Assembly: GCF_010731715.1 (NCBI RefSeq) | Contig: NZ_AP022587.1 | Coordinates: 558,001-622,000 of the forward strand | Direction: 5' to 3' | Source: Mycobacterium stomatepiae | GTDB taxonomy: Bacteria; Actinomycetota; Actinomycetes; Mycobacteriales; Mycobacteriaceae | Length of the DNA: 64,000 bases | Shown: positions 57,061 through 64,000 of the stretch, in pieces | How positions within the stretch are numbered: position 1 is the stretch's first letter | Layout: each line of letters opens with the position of its first letter | The notes under the pieces: generated by a model | The model's input: the letters and a program-made list of their open reading frames with translations, nothing else | Told to the model about the DNA's origin: nothing | Databases searched by the model: none | Program-made: the position numbers and the translations under genes

Positions 57061-58293
57061 GTGGACATCACCTACCCGCCCGAAGCGGAAGCCTTCCGCT
57101 ACCGGATCCGCGCGTTCCTCGCCGAACACCTCCCACCCGGCTGGACGGGGCCCGGAGCGCTGCCGCCGGTCGAGCGAGAGGCATTCGGCTCGCGGTGGCG
57201 GCGGGCCCTTTCGGCCAGCGGGCTGGTCGCCGTGTCGTGGCCGACGGAATACGGCGGGGGCGGTCTCTCCCCGGTCGAACAGCTGGTGCTGGCCGAGGAA
57301 TTCGCCCGGGCCAATGCGCCCGAGCGGGCCGAAAACGACCTGCTGGGGATCGATCTGTTCGGCAACACGCTGATCGCCCTGGGCTCGGAGGCACAGAAGA
57401 AGCATTTTCTGCCGCGGATCCTCACCGGCGAAGATCGCTGGTGCCAGGGATTCTCCGAGCCCGAGGCCGGCTCCGACCTGGCATCGGTGCGGACCAGGGC
57501 CGTGCTCGACGGCGACGAGTGGGTGATCAACGGGCAGAAGATCTGGACGTCGGCCGGTCTGGGCGCCAACTGGATCTTCGTTCTGGTGCGCACTAATCCC
57601 GATGCACCCAAGCACCAAGGTCTGTCCATGTTGCTGGTGCCGATGGAACAACCCGGCGTCGAGGTTCGCCCGATCGTCAACGCGGCCGGGCACTCGTCGT
57701 TCTGCGAGGTCTTCTTCACCGATGCCCGCACCGGATCCGCCCACGTCGTGGGCGGGGTGGGAAACGGATGGCCGACCGCGATGACCGCACTCGGGTTCGA
57801 GCGTGCGTCGCAGCTCACCACCGCTGCCATCGAGTTCGGTCGCGACTTCGAGCGGCTGTGCGAACTCGCGCGCGAACGCGGAAAAAACACCGACCCGCAC
57901 ATCCGAGACGAGTTGGCGTGGTGCTTTTCCCGGATCCAGATCATGAGGTATCGAGGCTACCGTGGCCTCACCCTGTCGCTGGACGGACGGCAGCCGGGCG
58001 CCGAGGCCGCAATCACCAAAGTCATTTGGAGCGAATACTTTCGGCGCCATACCGATCTCGCCGCCGAAATCCTGGAACTGGAGGCACTTGGCCCGTCGGG
58101 GCCCGGCAACGGCGGGGCGCGCCTGATCCCGGAAGCGGGCACGCCGAACTCGCCCGCCTGCTGGATGGATGAGCTGCTCTACTCCCGGGCGGCCACGATC
58201 TACGCCGGGAGTTCGCAAATTCAGCGCACCGTGATCGGCGAACAACTACTCGGGCTCCCCAGGGAACCACGCCGGGAAGCCAGGCAAGGCTGA
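57061..58293 (+). CDS. fadE17: Acyl-CoA dehydrogenase FadE17-like
   Basis: 410 residues (GTG start), matching the Rv1934c length. FAD and substrate motifs: [21 protein letters not shown] (~122-142), [22 protein letters not shown], and the C-terminal [20 protein letters not shown]. In M. tuberculosis FadE17 and FadE18 type proteins work as a heteromeric pair, as several steroid-side-chain dehydrogenases do; here the next gene follows at 8 nt. Catalyses the first desaturation of an acyl-CoA. Confidence 0.9.
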   Translation: MDITYPPEAEAFRYRIRAFLAEHLPPGWTGPGALPPVEREAFGSRWRRALSASGLVAVSWPTEYGGGGLSPVEQLVLAEEFARANAPERAENDLLGIDLFGNTLIALGSEAQKKHFLPRILTGEDRWCQGFSEPEAGSDLASVRTRAVLDGDEWVINGQKIWTSAGLGANWIFVLVRTNPDAPKHQGLSMLLVPMEQPGVEVRPIVNAAGHSSFCEVFFTDARTGSAHVVGGVGNGWPTAMTALGFERASQLTTAAIEFGRDFERLCELARERGKNTDPHIRDELAWCFSRIQIMRYRGYRGLTLSLDGRQPGAEAAITKVIWSEYFRRHTDLAAEILELEALGPSGPGNGGARLIPEAGTPNSPACWMDELLYSRAATIYAGSSQIQRTVIGEQLLGLPREPRREARQG

Positions 58294-58301
58294 TATCTCC
58301 A

Positions 58302-59390
58302 ATGGACTTCCGCTACCGCATCGAACAAGACGACTTCCGCACGTCGTTGCGTGGCTTCCTGCGCGAGCATCCGTGCGCGCCGCGCACCACCGACGCGGCC
58401 CACGACAGCCGGCTCTGGAAGCGGATCTGTGCCGAGCTGGAGCTGCCGGCGCTACACACGCCACCGGAATACGGTGGCGTCGGCGCGACCCTGGCCGAGA
58501 CCGCGCTCGATTTCGGCGAGCTGGGTCGCACGCTGGCCCCGGTTCCGTTCGCCGCGACGACGTTCGCTATCGAGGCGATTCTGCGGTGCGGCGATGACGA
58601 GCAGCGCGAAACCCTGCTGCCCGGCCTGCTTTCCGGTGAGCGGATCGGCGCGCTCGCGGCCAGCGGGCACCGGGTGACCGATGCGTGCGCCGCAACGGTG
58701 GGCGCGAAACGGCACGGCGGCCGGGTGGTGCTGACCGGCGAGTGCACCGCGGTGTTGCACGGCGGTAGCGCGGATCTCTTCGTGGTGCCGGCCTTGGTCG
58801 ACGACGCGAGGGTGCGCCTGCATGTCGTCGCCACCGACGCGCCCGGAGTTACGGTCGTCGGGCTGCCCTCCTTCGACATCACCCGCCCGGTCGCCACGCT
58901 GCGGCTGGCGCAGGCCCCGGCCGACGCCTTGACGGCCGGCTCGCCCGACGACATCGACCGGGTGATGGACGTGGCGCGGGTGCTACTGGCCGCCGAGATG
59001 CTCGGCGGCGCCGAGGCGTGTCTCGAGCTTTCCGTCGAATATGCCCGCAGCCGAGAGCAATTCGATCGCGCAATAGGATCGTTTCAAGCGATCAAACATG
59101 CCTGCGCGGAGATGCTGATCGAGATCGACGCGACCCGCGCGGCGGTGATGTTCGCCGCGATGACCGCGGCCGGCGGCGACGAGTTGCGCATCGCGGCTCC
59201 GTTGGTCAAGGCGCAGGCCGCGGACACCTACGTGTTGTGCGCCGGCACCGCTATTCAGGTCCACGGCGGCATCGCCTTCACCTGGGAACACGACCTGCAC
59301 CTGTACTTTCGCCGGGCCAAGAGTAGCAAGGCGTTGTTCGGTAGCAGTGCGCGACACCGCGCGCTGCTCGCCGACCGCGCGGGCCTGTAG
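58302..59390 (+). CDS. fadE18: Acyl-CoA dehydrogenase FadE18-like
   Basis: 362 residues, matching Rv1933c in size. It has the acyl-CoA dehydrogenase fold but with a degenerate central region, as is usual for the partner subunit of alpha2beta2 FadE pairs. SLxYAxxRxQFGxxIGxFQAIKH appears as SVEYARSREQFDRAIGSFQA (~245), followed by the C-terminal HGGIAFTWEHDLHLYFRRAK (~322). It follows fadE17 by 8 nt and precedes the ligase by 6 nt, so the stoichiometric pairing is likely. Confidence 0.9.
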   Translation: MDFRYRIEQDDFRTSLRGFLREHPCAPRTTDAAHDSRLWKRICAELELPALHTPPEYGGVGATLAETALDFGELGRTLAPVPFAATTFAIEAILRCGDDEQRETLLPGLLSGERIGALAASGHRVTDACAATVGAKRHGGRVVLTGECTAVLHGGSADLFVVPALVDDARVRLHVVATDAPGVTVVGLPSFDITRPVATLRLAQAPADALTAGSPDDIDRVMDVARVLLAAEMLGGAEACLELSVEYARSREQFDRAIGSFQAIKHACAEMLIEIDATRAAVMFAAMTAAGGDELRIAAPLVKAQAADTYVLCAGTAIQVHGGIAFTWEHDLHLYFRRAKSSKALFGSSARHRALLADRAGL

Positions 59391-59396
59391 GAATCC

Positions 59397-62300
59397 GTGG
59401 CTGACACCGGCATCACGCTCAGCGACGTCCTGGCGCGCCATGCGCGGGTGCGGCCCGACCAACTCGCGCTGGTCGATTCACGCCGGCGGTGCACCTTCGC
59501 GCAACTCGACGAACAAGTGGCGCGGCTGGCGCATGTGCTGTCCGCGAACGGAGTTCGGCCGGGCGACCGCGTCGCCGTGGCCGGCCTGAATTGCCTTGAG
59601 CTGATTGAAGTCTGGCTGGCCACCCTGCGGCTGGGGGCGGTGGCGGTGCCGGTCAACTTTCGGCTGGTCTCCGACGAGATCGCGCATGTGCTCACCGACA
59701 GTGGCGCCGTCCTGGTCGTCACCGACGGCCTGGCCGAACTCGTCGCCGCGGCAGACGCTCTCGCGCCCGACGTCACGGTCGCCGACGAGGCGCCGGCGTT
59801 CATCATGTACACCTCGGGCACCACCGGTTTTCCGAAGGGTGCGGTGATCACCCACCGCAACCTGTACCTGCACGCGGTGAGCGTGATCGCCACGCTGGGC
59901 CTCGACGGGGACGACAACTGCTGGATGGCGCATGCGCCGCTGTTTCACGTCGCGGGCGTCTCGGGGATGTTCCCGACGTTCCTGACCGGCGGCACGGTCG
60001 TCGTTTCGCCATCGGGCGGCTTCGACCCCGAGGCCACCATGCGGATGATCGCCGCCGAGGGCGTCACGTCGTGCTGGATGACGCCGGCGCAGTGGCAGCT
60101 GGTCTGCGCCCTGCCAGACCTGCGGTCGCGCGAGCTCGGCCGGCTGCGTCGGGTGTGGTGGGGCGCCGCGCCGGCGTCAACCACGTTGCTACGCACCATG
60201 TTCGACACCTTCCCGCACGCGGAGATCATCGCCGCCTTCGGGCAGACCGAGTGCAGCCCCATCACGTGCCTGCTGCGCGGTGAGGACGCGATCCGCAAAA
60301 TCGGATCGGTCGGCACCCCGATGCTGGGCGTCGAGGTGCGCATCGTCGACGAGGAGATGAACGACGTCGCGCGCGGCGAGGTCGGCGAGATCGTCTATCT
60401 CGGACCGCTGGTGATGAAGGAATACTGGAACCGGCCCGCCGAGACCGCCGAGGCGTTCCGGGGCGGCTGGTTTCATTCCGGCGATCTGGTCCGCCAGGAC
60501 GGCGACGGCTACATTTATGTCGTCGACCGCAGGAAAGACATGATCATCTCGGGTGGCGAGAACATCTACAGCGCCGAGGTGGAGAACGTCGTGGCAGCGC
60601 ACGACAAGGTCGCCGAGGTCGCGGTCATCGGAGTTTCCGACCCGAAATGGGGCGAGATCCCGATAGCGGTCATCGTCGCGCGCGATCCCGCCAATCCGCC
60701 GACCGAGGACGACATCGAGACGCACTGCCGCGCGCACCTCGCTGCGTACAAGCGTCCCCGCCGGGTCGTGATCGTGGAAGCCTTGCCGCGCAATGCCAAT
60801 GGCAAGGTGCTCAAGAACGAGCTGCGGCACCGCTACGGCGCCCCGGATTCCTACGCTGCCGGTCCGGTCGACACTCCCCTATTGGACGAGACGATCGGGG
60901 CGAACTTCGAGTGCACCGCGCTGGCGCACCCGCATGCCGAGGCGCTGGTCGACGTGGCCGGCGGCCGGCGGTGGACCTACGCCGAACTCAACGCCGACAT
61001 CGATTGTGTGGCCCGCGCATTGATGGCCGCCGGGATCCAGCCCGGTGACCGGGTCGGGATCTGGTCGCCCAATTGCCCGGAATGGACCATCCTCCAATAC
61101 GCCACGGCCAAGATCGGCGCGATTCTCGTCTCGGTCAATCCCGCGTATCGCACCCACGAGTTGTCGCATGTGCTGCGCGATTCGCAGACCCGGCTGTTGG
61201 TGTCGGCGACGACGTTCAAGACCTCCGACTATCGCGCCATGATCGCGCAGATCCGTGCCGAGTTGCCCGGGTTGATGGACGTCGTGTTTCTGGGCACCGA
61301 CGACTGGCAGCGGTTGCGGCAGCGCGCCGATGCGGTGACCGGCGACGAACTACGCCGCCGGCTGGCCGGACTGAACCCGTCGGACCCTGTCAACATCCAA
61401 TACACTTCGGGCACAACGGGTTCCCCGAAAGGCGCGGTGCTCTCGCACCGCAACATCCTCAACAACGGGTACTTCGTCACCGAATGCATCGGGCTGCGAC
61501 CTGGCGACCGACTGTGCATCCCGGTGCCCTTTTATCACTGCTTCGGCATGGTGATGGGCAACCTGGGCTGCACGACGCACGCGGCCACGATGGTGATCCC
61601 GGCGCCGGGTTTCGATCCGGCCGCGACGCTGCACGCGATCGAATCCGAACGCTGCACCGGCCTCTACGGTGTGCCCACCATGTTCATCGCGATGCTCGGG
61701 CACCCGGACTTAGCGCGGCGCGACGTCTCGTCGCTGCGTACCGGGATCATGGCCGGCGCGTCGTGCCCGGTGGAGGTGATGCGGCGCTGCGTCGCCGAAC
61801 TGAACCTCTCGGAGCTGTCCATGGCCTATGGCATGACGGAGACGTCGCCGGTGTCCTGCCAGACCCGCATCGACGACGACCTCGCACACCGGACCGCCAC
61901 CGTCGGCCGGGCGCATCCGCACGTCGAGATCAAGGTCGTCGACCCCGGCACCGGCGAGATCGTCAAGCGGGGTCGGCCCGGCGAGCTGTGCACGCGCGGC
62001 TACTCGGTGATGCTGGGCTACTGGCACGACGACGACAGGACCCGCGAGGTGATCGATCACGACGGCTGGATGCATACCGGCGATCTCGCGGTGATGCACG
62101 ACGCCGGCTACTGCGCGATCGTCGGCCGCATCAAGGACGTCGTCATCCGCGGCGGCGAGAACGTCTATCCGCGCGAGATCGAGGACTTTCTGCACACCCA
62201 CCCCGACATCGACGACGTGCAGGTCGTCGGTGTACCCGACGCCAAGTACGGCGAGGAGGTGTGCGCCTGGATCAAGATGCGGCCGGGCGTCAGCCCGTTA

Positions 62301-62456
62301 GACGCCGACGCTGTCCGGGCGTTCTGCGCCGGACAGCTCGCGCACTACAAGATCCCCCGCTACGTCCACATCGTCGACGAGTTCCCGATGACCGTCACCG
62401 GAAAGGTGCGCAAGGTCGACATGCGGGCCGAAATGGTCCGGCTGCTCGGGTTATGA
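59397..62456 (+). CDS. Double acyl-CoA synthetase: two FadD modules in one frame
   Basis: 1019 residues from GTG 59397 holding two complete ANL-family ligases. Module 1 (~1-482): [50 protein letters not shown], catalytic Lys in [11 protein letters not shown]. Module 2 (~484-1019, FadD35-like in its [14 protein letters not shown] start): [54 protein letters not shown]. The join is at [16 protein letters not shown] (60830-60880) without linker. Both active sites look intact, so two carboxylates or two steps of CoA activation are possible. I cannot tell whether this is a natural fusion or two genes joined by a lost stop. It overlaps tpx by 6 nt. Confidence 0.85.
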   Translation: MADTGITLSDVLARHARVRPDQLALVDSRRRCTFAQLDEQVARLAHVLSANGVRPGDRVAVAGLNCLELIEVWLATLRLGAVAVPVNFRLVSDEIAHVLTDSGAVLVVTDGLAELVAAADALAPDVTVADEAPAFIMYTSGTTGFPKGAVITHRNLYLHAVSVIATLGLDGDDNCWMAHAPLFHVAGVSGMFPTFLTGGTVVVSPSGGFDPEATMRMIAAEGVTSCWMTPAQWQLVCALPDLRSRELGRLRRVWWGAAPASTTLLRTMFDTFPHAEIIAAFGQTECSPITCLLRGEDAIRKIGSVGTPMLGVEVRIVDEEMNDVARGEVGEIVYLGPLVMKEYWNRPAETAEAFRGGWFHSGDLVRQDGDGYIYVVDRRKDMIISGGENIYSAEVENVVAAHDKVAEVAVIGVSDPKWGEIPIAVIVARDPANPPTEDDIETHCRAHLAAYKRPRRVVIVEALPRNANGKVLKNELRHRYGAPDSYAAGPVDTPLLDETIGANFECTALAHPHAEALVDVAGGRRWTYAELNADIDCVARALMAAGIQPGDRVGIWSPNCPEWTILQYATAKIGAILVSVNPAYRTHELSHVLRDSQTRLLVSATTFKTSDYRAMIAQIRAELPGLMDVVFLGTDDWQRLRQRADAVTGDELRRRLAGLNPSDPVNIQYTSGTTGSPKGAVLSHRNILNNGYFVTECIGLRPGDRLCIPVPFYHCFGMVMGNLGCTTHAATMVIPAPGFDPAATLHAIESERCTGLYGVPTMFIAMLGHPDLARRDVSSLRTGIMAGASCPVEVMRRCVAELNLSELSMAYGMTETSPVSCQTRIDDDLAHRTATVGRAHPHVEIKVVDPGTGEIVKRGRPGELCTRGYSVMLGYWHDDDRTREVIDHDGWMHTGDLAVMHDAGYCAIVGRIKDVVIRGGENVYPREIEDFLHTHPDIDDVQVVGVPDAKYGEEVCAWIKMRPGVSPLDADAVRAFCAGQLAHYKIPRYVHIVDEFPMTVTGKVRKVDMRAEMVRLLGL

Positions 62457-62945
62457 CAGCGCCGCGAGCGCCGCGTCGTAGTCGGGCTCCTCGGCGATCT
62501 CGGGCACCAGCTGCGCGTACGCGACGTTGCCGTCGGCGCCGATCACCACGACGGCCCGGCCCAGCAGCCCGGCCATCGGACCGTCGGCGATCGTGATGCC
62601 GTAGTCCTCGCCGAAGCTGTCGCGGAATGCCGACGCCGTGGTGACGTTCTCGATGCCCTCCGCGCCGCAGAACCGCTTCTGCGCGAACGGCAGGTCCTTG
62701 GACACGCACACCACCGAGGCGCCGCTGGCGGCGGCACGCTCGTTGAACTTCCGCACGCTGGTCGCGCACACCGGGGTGTCGACGGACGGAAAGATGTTCA
62801 GCAGCACGGACTTACCGCTGAACTGGTCGCTGGTGACCGCGCCGAGGTCGACGCCGGTCAGGCTGAAGGCCGGGGCTTTGGATCCGACGGCGGGAAGCTC
62901 GCCGACAGTGTTGATCGCCTTTCCACGCAGGGTTATCTGTGCCAT
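62451..62945 (-). CDS. tpx: Thiol peroxidase Tpx
   Basis: 164-residue atypical 2-Cys peroxiredoxin reducing peroxides with thioredoxin, cytoplasmic. The peroxidatic Cys60 sits in [14 protein letters not shown], the resolving Cys93 in [11 protein letters not shown], with Cys80 also as in M. tuberculosis Tpx (Rv1932). ATG 62945 is chosen by length; the frame extends to 63131 but would overlap the divergent regulator. In M. tuberculosis tpx adjoins fadE18 (Rv1933c) and the AraC regulator Rv1931c; the same neighbours flank it here, apart from the inserted ligase. Confidence 0.95.
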   Translation of the reverse strand: MAQITLRGKAINTVGELPAVGSKAPAFSLTGVDLGAVTSDQFSGKSVLLNIFPSVDTPVCATSVRKFNERAAASGASVVCVSKDLPFAQKRFCGAEGIENVTTASAFRDSFGEDYGITIADGPMAGLLGRAVVVIGADGNVAYAQLVPEIAEEPDYDAALAALS

Positions 62946-63054
62946 GGGCACAGTCTGCCAAGGCCGATCCGGTGGCTTGGGGTCAGGGCCGGATGTCCTG
63001 ATTCGTGGGGTACCAGGCCTAGACGACACGCCCGCTTCGGCCAACACTGAATCC

Positions 63055-64000
63055 ATGGTTCGCAACGTCGTTATCGTCGGCTTTCCGGGTGTGCAGGCAC
63101 TCGACGTCGTCGGGCCCCACGACGTGTTCACCGGCGCATCGCTGCTGACCGACGGCGGCTACGACGTCGTCCTGGCCTCGGTTGACGGCCGGCCCATCAC
63201 CACCGGAACCGGCCTCGCCTTCGTCGGGGCGCCGCTGCCCGACCCCGACGGCCCGATCGACACCGTCGTGCTGCCCGGCGGCGGCGGCGTCGACGCCGCT
63301 CGGCAAGACGCGGACCTGGTGGCCTGGATCAAGGGCGCGGCGGGCAGCGCGCGCCGCGTCGTCACCGTCTGCACCGGCGCCTTCCTCGCCGCCGAGGCGG
63401 GGTTGCTGGACGGCTGCCGCGCGACCACGCACTGGGCCTTCGCCGACCGGCTGGCCCGTACGTTCCCCGCCGTGGAGGTCGATCCGGATCCGATCTTCAT
63501 TCGGAGCTCCGAGCGGGTGTGGACGGCCGCGGGTGTCGCGGCGGGCATCGACCTGGCGCTGTCACTGGTCGAGGCCGACCATGGAACCGAGACCGCGCAG
63601 ACCGTCGCCCGCTGGATGGTGCTGTATCTGCGCCGCCCCGGCGGGCAGACCCAATTCGCGGCGCCGGTGTGGGTTCCGCGCGCCAAGCGCGCCGGCATTC
63701 GCGAGGTGCAGGAGGCCATCGAGGCACAACCCGGTGCCGTACACAGCATCGGCGAGCTGGCCCGGCGGGCGACGATGAGCCCGCGGCATTTCACCCGGGT
63801 GTTCACCGACGAGGTCGGCGAGGCGCCGGGCCACTACGTCGAACGCGTCCGCACCGAAGCCGCGCGCCGGCAGTTGGAAGAGACCGACGACACCGTTGTC
63901 GCGATCGCGGCCCGGTGCGGCTTCGGCACCGCGGAAACCATGCGGCGCAACTTCATTCGTCGTATCGGCGTTTCGCCGGACCAGTACCGCAAGACGTTCG
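63055..64000 (+). CDS. GlxA-type AraC-family regulator (3' end outside window)
   Basis: The frame is open from ATG 63055 (MVRNVVIVGFPGVQALDV) to the window end, 315 codons. A DJ-1/PfpI-like domain (~1-170) with TVCTGAFLAAEAGLLDGCRATTHW and the nucleophile-elbow Cys (residue ~104) is followed by an AraC HTH pair (~215-310: SIGELARRATMSPRHFTRVF and AIAARCGFGTAETMRRNF). This is the Rv1931c type, divergent from tpx. It is a transcriptional regulator, probably near its C-terminus where the window stops. Confidence 0.9.
   Translation, partial: MVRNVVIVGFPGVQALDVVGPHDVFTGASLLTDGGYDVVLASVDGRPITTGTGLAFVGAPLPDPDGPIDTVVLPGGGGVDAARQDADLVAWIKGAAGSARRVVTVCTGAFLAAEAGLLDGCRATTHWAFADRLARTFPAVEVDPDPIFIRSSERVWTAAGVAAGIDLALSLVEADHGTETAQTVARWMVLYLRRPGGQTQFAAPVWVPRAKRAGIREVQEAIEAQPGAVHSIGELARRATMSPRHFTRVFTDEVGEAPGHYVERVRTEAARRQLEETDDTVVAIAARCGFGTAETMRRNFIRRIGVSPDQYRKTF

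Overview
The window is about 67% GC chromosomal DNA from a mycobacterium, most likely a slow-growing non-tuberculous species. The case rests on furA-katG, a complete mce operon, a PE35-like protein, Tat-exported Rv2525c-like and GH16 proteins, a cutinase, DUF4333 and MCE lipoproteins, many F420/lipid-metabolism genes, and gene order shared with the M. tuberculosis Rv1931c-Rv1941 region. No rRNA, tRNA, insertion sequence, phage or CRISPR array is visible.

Left part (1-31.8 kb): furA (5' cut off) and katG end at a strong hairpin. Then follow a carboxymuconolactone-decarboxylase/HxlR pair, hydrolases, a GMC oxidoreductase, a frameshifted SDR facing a TetR regulator across a perfect operator-like inverted repeat, a glycosyltransferase-methyltransferase-alpha/alpha-barrel cluster, a cutinase, glpQ2, a GH16 glucanase (Rv0315 type), cycA, an aldehyde dehydrogenase, a hydroxyacid-oxoacid transhydrogenase, a PE35-like protein and assorted redox enzymes. 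This is ordinary mycobacterial accessory metabolism with several clear operator candidates.

Right part (31.8-62.5 kb) is the interesting block. It gathers what in M. tuberculosis is the scattered Mce3R regulon: an mce3-type operon (yrbE3A-yrbE3B-mce3A-F, minus strand), an Mce3R-type double TetR repressor, the mel2 genes (LLM monooxygenase, three-domain flavoprotein, epoxide hydrolase EphB, RibA1-like protein, SDR; melI is missing) and the divergent echA13-fadE17-fadE18 operon. The last is extended here by a single open frame encoding two complete acyl-CoA ligases. Between mce3 and mce3R sit a P450-SnoaL-ferredoxin operon, a GAF-LuxR regulator, an SCP2-aldehyde dehydrogenase operon and a LEH/SnoaL-like gene. 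I infer an import (Mce3) plus oxidation/CoA-activation/beta-oxidation system for a lipid or sterol-like substrate.

The main non-coding discovery is a regulatory block of about 100-130 nt present in two clear copies (before yrbE3A and before echA13) and one weaker copy (before the SCP2 gene). In all three, CAAGATAC lies exactly 80 nt upstream of a GGAYAT core. It is the best candidate for the Mce3R operator. A second shared signal, CCCC-N3-GGGG palindromes, lies in front of the P450/LuxR pair and the SCP2 gene.

Many genes in the right block look damaged by one small change each: mce3B and mce3D lack their expected stop, the aldehyde dehydrogenase and melF are frameshifted at short homopolymers, the LuxR frame runs through the opposing gene, a CAP-domain gene has an in-frame stop before a coding-like tail, and two ligases are fused. 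This may be real decay of the regulon or indel errors in the assembly; raw reads would decide. The window ends with tpx and the 5' part of a GlxA/AraC regulator, as in Rv1932-Rv1931c.
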